From Crossaster papposus (taxonomy: Eukaryota > Echinodermata > Asteroidea > Velatida > Solasteridae): DNA of 64,000 nucleotides. The position numbers and the translations under genes are program-made. Positions 1 through 14,800 of the stretch are shown one piece after another (within the stretch, counting starts at the first letter, position 1; each line of letters starts with the position of its first letter). The notes below the pieces were generated by a model. It was given only the letters and a program-made list of their open reading frames with translations. It was not told the origin of the DNA and ran no database searches. Location: NCBI GenBank assembly GCA_037893245.1, contig JBAIAA010000244.1, forward strand, positions 124,001-188,000, given 5' to 3'.

Positions 1-1271
1 TATGCCGCCAGTATCCTGACGCATGAGTCTCTCAGTTTGTTTGTTTTCCAGTGAGAAATTGGGTAATATTTTGGCTCGGATGTCGAGCTGGTGAGTGTCT
101 TTTTATTCTCGAACAACGTTGAGGTTCGCAGCTCAAATATATGTCGAGAAAATTGTCCTCATTCGCATCCATGTTTTCTCATGTGTATGTATGTACACGT
201 GTATTACCGCATAGGCCTATGCCGCCAGTGTCCTGACGCATGGGTCACACGGTTTGGTTTTTTTCCAGCGAGAAATTTGGCAATATTTTGGCTCAGATGT
301 TGAGCTGGCGAGTGTCTCTTCATTCTCGAACTACGTTGAGGTTCGCACCTCAGATATAAGTTCATAACATTATCCTCATTCGCAGCCATGTTTTCTTATG
401 TGGATGCGTGTACATGTGTATTGCCGCATAGGCTTAAGCCGCCAGTGTCCTGAAGCATGAGTCTCTCGGTTGGTTTTTTTTCCAGTGAGAAATTTGGCAA
501 TATTTTGGCTCAGATGTCGAGCTGGTGAGTGTCTCTTCATTCTCGAACAATGTTTAGATTCGCAGCTCAGATATATGTCGAGAACATTATCCTCATTCGC
601 AGCCATGTTTTCTGATGTGTATGTATGTACACGTGTATTGCCACATATGCCTATGCCGCCAGTATCCTGACGCATGAGTCTCTCAGTTTGGGTTTTTTCC
701 AGTGAGAAATTTGGCAATATTTTGGCTCGGATGTCGAGCTGGTGAGTGTCTCTTCATTCTCGAACAACGTTAAGGCTCGCAGCTCAGATATATGTCGAGA
801 CAATTATCCTCATTCGCAGCCATGTTTTTTATGTGTATGTATGTACACGTGTATTGCATCATAGGCCTATGCCGCCAGTGTCCTGAAGCATGAGTCTCAC
901 AGTTTTGGTCTCTTCCTGTGAGAATTGTGGTAATATGTTAGCTCAGATGTTGAGCTGGTGAGTGTCTTTTCATTCTCGAACAACGTTGAGGTTTGCAGCT
1001 CAAATATAAGTCGAGAAAATTATCCTCATTCGCATCCATGTTTTCTTATGTGTATGTATATACACGTGTATTACCGCATAGGCCTATGCCGCCAGTGTCC
1101 TGACGCGTGGGTCTCACAGCTTGGTTTTTTTCCAGTGAGAAATTTGGCAATATTTTGGCTCATATGTTGAGCTGGCGAGTGTTTCTTCATTCTCGAACTA
1201 CGTTGAGGTTCGCACCTCAGATATAAGTTCATAACATTATCCTCATTCGCAGCCATGTTTTCTTATGTTTA

Positions 1272-1465
1272 TGCGTTTGTTTTTGATTGAAATAGGGGAA
1301 GTAGGACAAAGGGAACAATGGGGTCCCCTATTCCGCAAAGGTACCGATTCAGACTCGTGTGCAAACCCTAAGGCGATCATCCGAAAACGTTAGAGTACAA
1401 ACAAAAGAAGAAAGACGGTCGGACAATGCCCCGTCTCCTATTGACGGCATTTACCCACTTCTATG
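1272..1465. other. Non-satellite interruption in the array
   Basis: About 190 bp unrelated to the monomer replaces the stretch after TTCTTATGTTTATGCG and ends just before TATGTATTGTCGCATAGG. It contains GGGGTCCCCTATTCCG and GACAATGCCCCGTCTCCTAT. I see no clear terminal inverted repeat or ORF. It could be a small transposon fragment. Confidence 0.5.
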
Positions 1466-4400
1466 TATTGTCGCATAGGCCTATGTCGCCTCCAGTGTCC
1501 TCATGCATGAGTCTCACAGTTTTGGGTTCCTTTCAGCGAGACATTTGACAATATTTTGGCACAAATGTCAAGCTAGTGAGTGTCTCTTCATTCTCGAACA
1601 ACGTTGAGGTTCGCAGCTTATATATCAGTTCATAAAATTATCCTCATTCGCAGCCATGTTTACTTCTGTTTATGTATGTACACGTGTATTGCCTCATAGG
1701 CCTATGCCGCCAGTGTCCTGACGCATGAGTATCAAAGGTTTGGTCTCTTCCGGCGAGAATTTTGGCGATATGTTAGCTCAGATGTGGAGGGGGTGAATGT
1801 CTCTTCATTCTCCAACAACGTTGATGTTCGCAGCTCAGATATATGCCGTGAAAAATATCCTCATTCGCAGCCATGTTTTCTGATATGTTTGTATGTACAC
1901 GTGTATTGCCACATAGGCATATGCCGCCAGTGTCCTGACGCATGAGTCTCTCAGTTTAGGTTTGTTCCAGTGTGAAATTTGGCAATATTTTGGCTCGGAT
2001 GTCGAGCTGGTGAGTGTCTCTTCATTCTCGAACAACGTTTAGGTTCGCATCTCAGATATAAGTTCAGAAAAGTATCCGCATTCGCAGCCATGTTTTCTTA
2101 TGTGTATGTATGTACTGGTGTATTGTCGCATAGGCCTATGCCGCCTCCTGTGTCCTCATGCATGAGTCTAACAGTTTTGGGTTCCTTTCAGCGAGACATT
2201 TGACAATATTTTGGCACAAATGTCAAGCTAGTGAGTGTCTCTTCATTCTCGAACAACGTTGTGGTTCGCAGCTCAGATATAAGACGAGACAATTATGCTC
2301 GTTCGCAGCCATGTTTACTTCTGTTTATGTATGTACACGTGTATTACCGCATAGGCCTATGCCGCCAGTGTCCTGACGCATGGGTCTCACAGTTTGTTTT
2401 TTTCCAGTCAGAAATTTGGCAATATTTTGTCTCAGATGTCGAGCTGGCGAGTGTCTCTTCATTCTCGAACAACGTTGAGGTTCGCAGCTTAGATATCAGT
2501 TCATAAAATTATCCTCATTCGCAGCCATGTTTACTTCTGTTTATGTATGAACACGTGTATTGCCTCATAGGCCTATGCCGCCAGTGTCCTGACGCATGAG
2601 TCTCAAAGTTTTGGTCTCTTCCGGCGAGAATTTTGGCGATATGTTAGCTCAGATGTTGAGCTGGTGAGTGTCTTTTTATTCTCGAACAACGTTGAGGTTC
2701 GCAGCTCAAATATAAGTCCAGAAAATTATCCTCATTCGCATCCATGTGTTCTCATGTGTATGTATGCACACGTGTATAACCGCATAGGCCTATGCCGCCA
2801 GTGTCCTGACGCATGGGTCTCACAGTTTGTTTTTTTTCCAGTGAGAAATTTGGCAATATTTTGGCTCAGATGTTGAGCTGGCGAGTGTCTCTTCATTCTC
2901 GAACTACGTTGAGGTTCGCAGCTCAGATATAAGTTCATAAAATTATCATCATTCGCAGCCATGTTTTCTTATGTTTATGCGTGTACATGTGTATTGCCGC
3001 ATAGGCTTATGCCGACAGTGTACTGAAGCATGAGTCTCACAGTTTGGGTTTTTTCCAGTGAGAAATTTGGCAATAGTTTGGCTCGGATGGCGAGCTGGTG
3101 AGTGTCTCTTCATTCTCGAACAACGTTTAGGCTCGCAGCTCAGATATATGTCGAGAACATTATCCTCATTCTAAGCCTTGTTTTCTAATGTGTATGTATG
3201 TACACGTGTATTGCCAGATAGGCCTATGCCGCCATTATCCTGACGCATGAGTCTCTCAGGTTGGGTTTTTTCCAGTGAGAAATTTGGCAATAATTTGTCT
3301 CGGATGTCGAGCTGGTGAGTGTCTCTTCATTCTCGAACAACGTTGAGGCTCGCAGCTCAGATATAAGTTCATAAAATTATCCTCATTCGCAGCTTTGTTT
3401 TCTTATGTGTATGTATGTACACGTGTATTGCCACATAGGCCTATGCCGCCAGTATCCTGACGCATGAGTCTCTCTGGTTGGGTTTTTTCCAGTGAGAAAT
3501 TTGGCAATAATTTGTCTCGGATGTCGAGCTGGTGAGTGTCTCTTCATTCTCGAACAACGTTGAGGCTCGCAGCTCAGATATATGTCGAGAAAATTATCCT
3601 CATTCGCAGCCATGTTTTCTTATGTGTATGTATCTACACGTGTATTGCCACATAGGCATATGCCGCCAGTGTCCTGACGCATGAGTCTCAAAGTTTTGGT
3701 CTCTTCCGGTGAGAATTTTGGCGATGTGTTAGCTCAGATGTTGAGGTGGTGAATGTCTCTTCATTCTCGAACAACGTTGAGGTTCGCAGCTCAGATATAT
3801 GTTGTGAACATTATCCTCATTCGCAGCCATGTTTTATGATGTGTATGTATGTACACGTGTATTGCCACATAGGTCTATGCCGCCAGTATCCTGACGCATG
3901 AGTCTCTCAGTTGCTTTTTTTCCAGTGAGAAATTTGGCAATATATTTGCTCAGATGTCGGGCTGGTGAGTGTCTCTTCATTCTCGAACAACATTCAGGTT
4001 CGCAGCTCAGATATAAGTTCAGAAAAGTATCCGCATTCGCAGCCATGTTTTCTTATGTTTATGTATGTACACGTGTATTGCCTCATATGCCTATGCCGCC
4101 AGTGTCCTGACGCATGGGTCTCACAGTTCGAGTTTTTTCCAGTCAGAAATTTGGCAATATTTTGGCTCAGATGTCGAGCTGGCGAGTGTCTCATCATTCT
4201 CGAACAACGTTGAGGTTCGCAGCTTAGATATCAGTTCATAAAATTATCCTCATTCGCAGCCATGTTTACTTATGTTTATGTATGTACACTTGTATTGCCT
4301 CATAGGCCTATGCCGCCAGTATCCTGACGCATGAGTCTCTCAGTTTGTTATTTTTTCCAGTGAGAAATTTGGCAATATTTTTGCTCAGATGTAGAGCTGG

Positions 4401-7331
4401 TAAGTGTCTCTCCATTCTCGAACAACGTTGAGGCTCGCAGCTCAGATATATGTCGAGAACAATATCCTCATTCGCAGCCATGTTTTCTGATGTGTTTGTA
4501 TGTACACGTGTAGTGCCACATAGGCATATGCCGCCAGTGTCCTGACGCATGAGTCTCTCAGTTTAGGTTAGTTCCAGTGAGAAATTTGGCAATATTTTGG
4601 CTCAGATGTCGAGCTGGTGAGTGTCTCTTCATTCTCGAACAACGTTGAGGCTCGCAGCTCAGATATATGTCGAGAAAATTATCCTCATTCGCATCCATGT
4701 TTTCTTATGTGTATGTATGTACACGTGTATTGCCACATAAGCATATGCCGCCAGTGTCCTGACGCAAGAGTCTCTCAGTTTGGTTTTTTTCCAGTGAGAA
4801 ATTTTGCAATTTTTTGGCTCAGATGTCGAGCTGGTGAGTGTTTCTTCATTCTCCAACAACGTTGAGGTTCGCAGCTCAGATATAAGTCGAGAAAATTATC
4901 CTCATTCGCAGCCATGTTTTCTAATATGTATGTATGTGCACGTGTATTGCCACATAAACATATGCCGCCAGTGTCGTGACACATGAGTCTCTCAGTTTTT
5001 TGGTTTTTTTCTAGTGAGAAATTTGGCAATATTTTGGCTCAGATGTCGAGCTGGTGAGTGTCTCTTCATTCTCGAACAACGTTGAGGCTCGCAGCTCAGA
5101 TATATGTCGAGAAAATTATCCTCATTCGCATCCATGTTTTCTTATGTTTATGCGTGTACATGTGTAGTGCCACATAGGCATATGCCGCCAGTGTCCTAAC
5201 GCATGAGTATCTCAGTTTAGGTTTGTTCCAGTAAGAAATTTGGCAATATTTTGGCTCAGATGTCGAGCTGGTGAGTGTTTCTTCATTCTCCAACAACGTT
5301 GAGGTTTGCAGCTCAGATATAAGTCGAGAAAATTATCCTCATTCGGAGCCATGTGTTCTGATATGTATGTATGTACACGTGTATTGCCTCATAGGCCTAT
5401 GCCGCCAGTGTCCTGACGCATGAGTCTCAAAGTTTTGGTCTCTTCCGGTGAGAATTTTGGCGATGTGTTAGCTCAGATGTTGAGGTGGTGAATGTCTCTT
5501 CATTCTCGAACAACGTTGAGGTTCGCAGCTCAGATATATGTTGAGAACATTATCCTCAATCGCAGCCATGTTTTCTGATGTGTATGTATGTACACGTGTA
5601 TTGCCACATAGGCCTATGCCGCCAGTATCCTGACGCATGAGTCTCTCCGTTTGTTTGTTTTTCCAGTGGGAAATTTGGCAATATTTTGTCTCGGATGTCG
5701 AGCTGGTGAGTGTCTCTTCATTATCGAACAACGTTGAGGCTCGCAGCTCAGATATATGTCGAGAAAATTGTCCTCATTCGCAGCCATGTTTTCTTATGTG
5801 TATGGATGTACACGTGTATTGCCTCATAGGCCTATGCCGCCAGTGTCCTGACGCATGAGTCTCACAGTTTGGTTTTTTTCAGTGATAAATTTGGCAATAT
5901 TTTGGCTCAGATGTCGAGCTGGCGAGTGTCTCTTCATTCTCGAACAACGTTGAGGTTCACATCTCAGATATAAGTTCATAAAATTATCCTCATTCGCAGC
6001 CATGTTTTCTTATGTTTATGCGTGTACACGTGTAGTGCCACATAGGCTTATGTCGCCAGTGTCCTGACGCATGAGTCGCTCAGGTTTTTTTGTTTTTTTC
6101 TAGTGAGAAATTTGGCAATATTTTGGCTCGGATGTCGAGCTGGTGAGTGTCTCTTCATTCTCGAACAACGTTGAGGCTCGCAGCTCAGATATATGTCGCG
6201 AAAATTATCCTCATTCGCAGCCATGTTTTATTATGTGTATGTATGTACACGTGTATTGCCGCTTAGGCCTATGCCGCCAGTATCCTGACGCATGAGTCTC
6301 TAAGTTTGTTTGTTTTCCAGTGAGAAATTTGGCAATATTTTTGCTCAGATGTCGGGCTGGTGAGTGTCCCTTCATTCTCAAACAACGTTGAGGCTCGCAG
6401 CTCAGATATAAGTCGAGAAAATTATCCTCATTCGCAGCCATGTTTTCTTATGTTTATGCGTGTACACGTGTATTGCCTCATATGCTTATGTCGCCAGTGT
6501 CCAGAAGCATGAGTCTCACAGTTTGTTTGTTTTTCCAGTGGGAAATTTGGCAATATTTTGGCTCGGATGTCGAGCTGGTAAGTGTCTCTTCATTCTCGAA
6601 CAACGTTGAGGCTCGCAGCTCAGATATATGTCGAGAAAAATATCCTCATTCGCAGCCATGTTTTCTGATGTGTTTGTATGTACACGTGTAGTGCCACATA
6701 GGCATATGCCGCCAGTGTCCTAACGCATGAGTATCTCAGTTTAGGTTTGTTCCAGTGAGAAATTTGGCAATATTTTGGCTCAGATGTCGAGCTGGTGAGT
6801 GTCTCTTCATTCTCGAAAAACGTTGAGGTTCGCAGCTCAGATATATGTCGAGAAAATTATCCTCATTCGCAGCCATGTTTTCTTATGTGTATGTATGTAC
6901 ACGTGTATTGCCACATAGGCATATGCCGCCAGTGTCCTGACGCATGAGTCTCTTAGTTTGGGTTTTTTCCAGTGAGACATTTTGCAATATTTTGGCTCAG
7001 ATGTCGAGCTGGTGAGTGTCTCTTCATTCTCCAACAAGGTTGAGGTTCGCAGCTCAGATATAAGTCGAGAAAATTATCCTCATTAGCAGCCATGTTTTCT
7101 GATATGTATGTATGCACACGTGTATTGCCACATAGACATATGCCGCCAGTGTCCTGACACATTAGTCTCTCAGTTTTTTCTTTTCCAGTGAAAATTTGGC
7201 AATATTTTGGCTCAGATGTTGAGCTGGTGAGTGTCTCTTCATTCTCGAACAACGTTGAGGTACGCAGTTCAGATATATGTCGAGAAAATTATCCTCATTC
7301 GCAGCCATGTTTTCTGATGTGTATGTATGTA

Positions 7332-7527
7332 TGCTCTTGCACCACATAACGACCGAGGGGCGAGACACAAAGGAGAACAAAGGAAACAAAAGCCCCTCGG
7401 TCGGCGGTATGAATGGACAAATTCGGTCCTCGATCGACGGTGCAAGCGCCAAGCAATGGGGATTGGGTATAACATAGGAATAAAGAAAAAAAACAATATC
7501 GAGCCTCGATCGTTATGTGGTTCACAA
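7332..7527. mobile_element. Small TIR element (MITE-like) in the satellite, copy 1
   Basis: A ~190-bp insertion with near-perfect 18-bp terminal inverted repeats: ACCACATAACGACCGAGG at the left and CCTCGATCGTTATGTGGT at the right, one mismatch. It interrupts a monomer within GTGTATGTATGTAC, and TGTATGTATG is present on both sides, consistent with an 8-10-bp target duplication. It has no coding capacity, so it would depend on a transposase from elsewhere. Confidence 0.72.
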
Positions 7528-10500
7528 CTGTATGTATGCACACGTGTATTGCCACATAGGCCTATGCCGCCAGTATCCTGACGCATGAGTCTCTCAGTTT
7601 GGGTTTTTTCCAGTGAAAAATTTAGCAATATTTTGGCTCAGATGTCGGGCTGGTGAGTGTCTTTTCATTCTCGAACAACGTTGAGGCTCGCAGCTCAGAT
7701 ATATGTCGAGAAATTTATCCTCATTCGCAGCCATGCTTTCTTATGTTTATGTATGTACACATGTATTGCCACATAGGCATATGCCGCCAGTGTCCTGACA
7801 CGCGAGTCTCTCAGTTTGTTTGTTTTCAGTGAAAAAATGGCAATATTTTGGCTCGGATGTCGAGCTGGTGAGTGTCGCTTTATTCTCCAACAACGTTGAG
7901 GCTCGCAGCTCAGATATATGTCGAGAAAATTATCCTCATTCGCAGCCATGTTTTCTTATGTGTATGTATGTACACGTGTATTGCCGCATAGGCCTATGCC
8001 GCCAGTATCCTGACGCATGAGTATCTCAGTTTGTTTGTTTTTTCAGTGTGAAATTTTGCAAGATTTTGGCTCAGATGTCGGGCTGGTGAGTGTCTCTTCA
8101 TTCTCGAACAACGTTGAGGCTCGCAGCTCAGATATAAGTCGATAAAATTATCCTGATTCGCAGACATGTTTACTTCTGTTTATGTATGTACACGTGTATT
8201 GGCTCATAGGCCTATGCCGCCAGTGTCCTGACGCATGAGTCTCAAAGTTTTGGTCTCTTCCGGTGAGAATTGTGGCAATATATTTGCTCAGATATGGAGG
8301 TGGTGAGGGTCTCTTCATTCTCGAACAACGTTGAGGTTCGCAGCTCAGATATATGTCGCGAAATATATCCTCATTCGCAGCCATGTTTTCTTATGTTTAT
8401 ATATGTACACATGTATTACCGCAAAGGCCTATGCCGCCAGTGTCCTGACGCATGAGTCTCACAGTTTGGGTTTTTTTCAGTGAGAATTTGGCAATATTTT
8501 GGCTCAGATGTCGATCTGGTTATTGTATCTTCATTCTCAAACAACGTTGAGGTTCGCAGCTCAGATATAAGTTCAGACAATTATATTCATTTGCAGCCAT
8601 GTTTGTTTATGTGTATGTATGTACACGTGTATTGCCGCATATGCCTATGCCGACAGTGTCCTGACGCATGAGTCTTTCAGTTTGTTTGTTTTGCAGTGAG
8701 AAATTTGACAATATTTTGGATCAGATGTCGAGCTGGTGAATGTTTCGTTATTCTCGAACAACGTTGAGGTTCGCAGCTCTGATATATGTCGAGAAAATTA
8801 TCCTCATTCGCAGCCATGTTTTCTTATGTGTATGTATGTACATGTGTATTGTCGCATAGGCCTATGCCCTCACGCATAAGTCTCACAGTTTGGGTTCTTT
8901 CCAGCGAGATATTTGGCAATATTTTGGCTCAAATGTCAAGCTGGTGAGTGTCTCTTCATTCCCGAACAACGTTGAAGTTCGCAGCTCATACATAAGTCGA
9001 GAACATTTTCCTCATTCGCAGCCATGTTTACTTCTGTTTATGTATGTACACGTGTATTGCCGCATATGACTATGTCGCCAGTGTCCTGGCGCATAAGTCT
9101 CAAAGTTTGGGTCTCTTCCGGTGAGAATTTTGGCGATATGTTAGCTCAGATGTCGATCTGGTGAGTGTCTTTTCATTCTCGAACAACGTTGAGGTTTGCA
9201 GCTCAGATATAAGTCGAGAAAGTTATCCTCATTCGCAACGATGTTTACACGTGTATTGCCTCATAGGCCTATGCCGCCAGTGTCCTGACGCATGAGTCTC
9301 AAAGTTTTGGTCTCATCCGGTGAGAAATGTGGCAATATGTTAGCTCAGATATGGAGCTGGTGAGTGTCTCTTCATTCTTGAACAACGTTGAGGTTCGCAG
9401 CTCAGATATATGTCGAAAAAATTATCCTCATTCGCAGCCATGTTTTCTTATGTTTATGTATGTACACATGTATTGCCACATAGGCCTATGCCGCCAGTGT
9501 CCTGACGCATGAGTCTCTCAGTTTGTTTGTTTTTGCAGTGAGAAATTTGGCAATATTTTGGCTCAGATGTCAAGTTGGTGAGCGTTTCTTCATTCTCGAA
9601 CAACGTTGAGGTTTGCAGCACAGATATAAGTCGAGACAATTATCATCATTTGCAGCCATATTTACTTATGTGGATGTATGTACACGTGCATTGCGACATA
9701 TGCCTATGCCGCCAGTGACCTGAAGCATGAGTCTCGAAGTCTGGGGCTCTTCCGCCGAGAATTGTGGCGATATGTTAGCTCAGATGTGGAGCTGGTGAGT
9801 GTCTATTAATTCTCCAACAACGTTGAGGTTCGCAGCTCAGATATATGTCGAAAAAATTATCCTCATTCGCAGCCATGTTTTCTTATGTTTATGTATGTAC
9901 ACGTGTATTGCTACATAGGCATATGCCGCCAGTATCCTGACGCATGAGTTTCTCAGTTTGTTTGTTTTGCAGTGAGAAATTTGACAATATTTTGGGTCAG
10001 ATGTCGAGCTGGTGAGTGTTTCGTTATTCGCGAACAACGTTGAGGTTCGCAGCTCTGATATATGTCGAGAAAATTATCCTCATTCGCAGCCATGTTTTCT
10101 TATGTGTATGTATGTACCCGTGTATTGCCTCATAGGCCCATGCCGCCAGTGTCCTGACTCATGGGTCTCAGAGTTAGTTTTTTTTCCAGTGATAAATTTG
10201 GCAATATTTTGGCTCAGATGTTAGGCGAGTGTCTCTTCATTCTCGAACTACGTTGAGGTTCGCAGTTCAGATATAAGTTCATAAAATTATCCTCATTCGC
10301 AGCCATGTTTTCTGATGTGTATGTATGTACACGTGTATTGCCTCATAGGCCTGTGCCGCCAGTATCCTGACGCATGAGTCTCTCAGTTTGTTTTTTTCCC
10401 AGTAAGAAATTTGGCAATATTTTGGCTCGGATGTCGAGCTGGTGAGTGTTTCTTCATTCTGGAACAACGTTGAGGCTCGCAGCTCAGATATAAGTTCATA

Positions 10501-11631
10501 AAATTATCCTCATTCGCAGCCATGTTTTCTTATGTTTATGCGTGTACAAGTGTAATGCCGCATAGGCCTATGCAGCCAGTGTCCTGACGCATGAGTCTCA
10601 AAGTTTTGGTCTCTCCCGGTGAGATTTTTGGCGATATGTTATCTCAGATGTGGAGGTGGTGAATGTCTCTTCATTCTCCAACAACGTTGAGGTTCGCAGC
10701 TCAGATATATGTCGAGAAAAATATCCTCATTTGCAGCCATGTTTTCTGATGTGTTTGTATGTACACGTGTAATGCCACATAGGCATATGTCGCCAGTGTC
10801 CTGACGCATGAGTCTCTCAGTTTAGGTTTGTTCCAGTGCGAAATTTGGCAATATTTTTGCTCGGATGTAGAGCTGGTGAGTGTCTCTTCATTCTCGAACA
10901 ACGTTGAGGTTCGCAGCTCAGATATATGTCGAGAACATTATCCTCATTCGCAGCCATGTTTTCTGATGTGTTTGTATGTACACGTGTATTGCCACATAGG
11001 CGTATGCCGCCAGTGTCCTGACGCATGAGTCTCTCAGTTTAGGTTTGTTCCAGTGAGAAATTTGGCAAACTTTTGGCTCAGATGTCGAGCTGGTGAGTGT
11101 CTCTTCATTCTCGAACAACGTTGAGGTTCGCAGCTCAGATATATGTCGAGAACATTATCCTCATTAGCAGCCATGTTTTCTGATGTGTATGTATGTACAC
11201 GTGTATTGCCACATAGGCCTATGTCGCCAGTATCCTGACGCATAAGTCTCTCAGTTTGGGTTGTTTCCAGTGAGAAATTTGGCAATATTTTGGCTCGGAT
11301 GTCGAGCTGGTTATTGTCTCTTCATTCTCGAACAACGTTGAGGCTCGCAGCTCAGATATATGTCGAGAAAATTGTCCTCATTCGCAGCCATGTTTTCTTA
11401 TGTGTATGGATGTACACGTGTATTGCCTCATAGGCCTATGCCGCCAGTGTCCTGACGCATGAGTCTTAAAGTGTTGGTCTCTTCCGGTGAGAATGTTGGC
11501 GATGTGTTAGCTCAGATGTGGAGGTGGTGAATGTCTCTTTATTCTCGAACAACGTTGAGGTTCGCAGCTCAGATATATGTCGAGAACATTATCATCATTC
11601 GCAGCCATGTTTTCTGATGTGTATGTATGTA

Positions 11632-11825
11632 TGCTCTTGCACCACATAACGACCGAGGGGCGAGACACAAAGGAGAACAAAGGAAACAAAAGCCCCTCGG
11701 TCGGCGGTATGAATGGAAAAATTCGGTCCTCGATCGACGGTGCAAGCGCCGAGCAATGGGGATTGGGTATAACATAGGAATAAAGGAAAACACAATATCG
11801 AGCCTCGATCGTTATGTGGTTCACG
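11632..11825. mobile_element. Small TIR element (MITE-like) in the satellite, copy 2
   Basis: Nearly identical to the insertion 4.3 kb upstream, with the same TIRs and the same point in the monomer. Shared position and near-identity suggest it was copied with the satellite by amplification or unequal exchange rather than inserted twice. Confidence 0.72.
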
Positions 11826-11860
11826 AATGTATGTATGTACACGTGTATTGCCACATAGGC

Positions 11861-14800
11861 CTATGCCGCCAGTATTCTGACGCATGAGTCTCTCAGTTTG
11901 TTTGTTTTTCCAGTGAGAAATTTGGCAATATTTTGGCTCGGATGTCGAGCTGGTGAGTGTCTCTTCATTTTCGAACAACGTTGAGGTTCGCAGCTCAGAT
12001 ATATGTCGAGAACATTATCCTCATTTGGAGCCATGTTTTCTGATGTGTATGTATGTACACGTGTATTGCCACATAGGCCTATGCCGCCAGTATCCTGACG
12101 CATGAGTCACTCAGTTTGTTTGTTTTTCCAGTGAGAAATTTGGCAATATTTTGTCTCGGATGTCGAGCTGGTGAGTGTCTCTTCATTCTCGAACAACGTT
12201 GAGGCTCGCAGCTCAGATATATGTCGAAAAAATTGTCCTCCTTCGCAGCCATGTTTTCTTATGTGTATGCATGTACACGTGTATTGCCTCATAGGCCTAT
12301 GCCGCCAGTGTCCTGACGCATGAGTCTCAAGGTTTTGGTCTCTTCCGGTGAGAATGTTGGCGATGTGTTAGCTCAGATGTGGAGGTGGTACATGTCTCTT
12401 CATTCTCGAACAACGTTGAGGTTCGCAGCTCAGATATATGTCGAGAACATTATCCTCATTCGCAGCCATGTTTTCTGATGTGTATGTATGTACACGTGTA
12501 TTGCCACATGGGCCTATGCTGCCAGTATCCTGACGAATGAATCTCTCAGTTTGTTTGTTTTTCCAGTGAGAAATTTGGCAATATTTTGGCTCGGATGTCG
12601 AGCTGGTGAGTGTCTCTTCATTATCGAACAACGTTGAGGCTCGCAGCTCAGATATATGTCGAGAAACTTGTCCTCATTCGCAGCCATGTTTTCTTATGTG
12701 TATGGATGTACCCGTGTATTGCCGCATAGGCCTATGCCGCCAGTATCCTGACACATGAGTCTCTCAGTTTGTTATTTTTTCCAGTGAGAAATTTGGCAAT
12801 ATTTTTGCTCAGATGTCGGGCTGGTGAGTGTCTCTTCATTCTCGAACAACGTTGAGGCTCGCAGCTCAAATATATGTCGAGAACATTATCCTCATTTGGA
12901 GCCATGTTTTCTGATGTGTATGTATGTACACGTGTATTGCCACATAGGCCTATGCCGCCAGTATCCTGACGCATGAGTCTCTCAGTTTGTTTGTTTTTCC
13001 AGTGAGAAATTTGGCAATATTTTGGCTCGGATGTCGAGCTGGTGAGTGTCTCTTCATTTTCGAACAACGTTGAGGTTCGCAGCTCAGATATATGTCGAGA
13101 ACATTATCCTCATTTGGAGCCATGTTTTCTGATGTGTATGTATGTACACGTGTATTGCCACATAGGCCTATGCCGCCAGTATCCTGACGCATGAGTCACT
13201 CAGTTTGTTTGTTTTTCCAGTGAGAAATTTGGCAATATTTTGGCTCGGATGTCGAGCTGGTGAGTGTCTCTTCATTCTCGAACAACGTTGAGGCTCGCAG
13301 CTCAGATATATGTCGAAAAAATTGTCCTCCTTCGCAGCCATGTTTTCTTATGTGTATGGATGTACACGTGTATTGCCTCATAGGCCTATGCCGCCAGTGT
13401 CCTGACGCATGAGTCTCAAGGTTTTGGTCTCTTCCGGTGAGAATGTTGGCGATGTGTTAGCTCAGATGTGGAGGTGGTACATGTCTCTTCATTCTCGAAC
13501 AACGTTGAGGTTCGCAGCTCAGATATATGTCGAGAACATTATCCTCATTCGCAGCCATGTTTTCTGATGTGTATGTATGTACACGTGTATTGCCACATGG
13601 GCCTATGCTGCCAGTATCCTGACGAATGAATCTCTCAGTTTGTTTGTTTTTCCAGTGAGAAATTTGGCAATATTTTGGCTCGGATGTCGAGCTGGTGAGT
13701 GTCTCTTCATTATCGAACAACGTTGAGGCTCGCAGCTCAGATATATGTCGAGAAACTTGTCCTCATTCGCAGCCATGTTTTCTTATGTGTATGGATGTAC
13801 CCGTGTATTGCCGCATAGGCCTATGCCGCCAGTATCCTGACACATGAGTCTTTCAGTTTGTTATTTTTTCCAGTGAGAAATTTGGCAATATTTTTGCTCA
13901 GATGTCGGGCTGGTGAGTGTCTCTTCATTCTCGAACAACGTTGAGGCTCGCAGCTCAAATATATGTCGAGAACATTATCCTCATTTGGAGCCATGTTTTC
14001 TGATGTGTATGTATGTACACGTGTATTGCCACATAGGCCTATGCCGCCAGTATCCTGACGCATGAGTCTCTCAGTTTGTTTGTTTTTCCAGTGAGAAATT
14101 TGGCAATATTTTGGCTCGGATGTCGAGCTGGTGAGTGTCTCTTCATTTTCGAACAACGTTGAGGTTCGCAGCTCAGATATATGTCGAGAACATTATCCTC
14201 ATTTGGAGCCATGTTTTCTGATGTGTATGTATGTACACGTGTATTGCCACATAGGCCTATGCCGCCAGTATCCTGACGCATGAGTCTCTCAGTTTGTTTG
14301 TTTTTCCAGTGAGAAATTTGGCAATATTTTGGCTCGGATGTCGAGCTGGTGAGTGTCTCTTCATTCTCGAACAACGTTGAGGCTCGCAGCTCAGATATAT
14401 GTCGAGAAAATTGTCCTCATTCGCAGCCATGTTTTCTGATGTGTATGGATGTACACGTGTATTGCCTCATAGGCCTATGCCGCCAGTGTCCTGACGCATG
14501 GGTCTCAAGGTTTTGGTCTCTTCCGGTGAGAATGTTGGCGATGTGTTAGCTCAGATGTGGAGGTGGTGAATGTCTCTTCATTCTCGAACAACGTTGAGGT
14601 TCGCAGCTCAGATATATGTCGAGAACATTATCCTCATTCGCAGCCATGTTTTCTGATGTGTATGTATGTACACGTGTATTGCCACATGGGCCTATGCTGC
14701 CAGTATCCTGACGCATGAATCTCTCAGTTTGTTTGTTTTTCCAGTGAGAAATTTGGCAATATTTTGGCTCGGATGTCGAGCTGGTGAGTGTCTCTTCATT

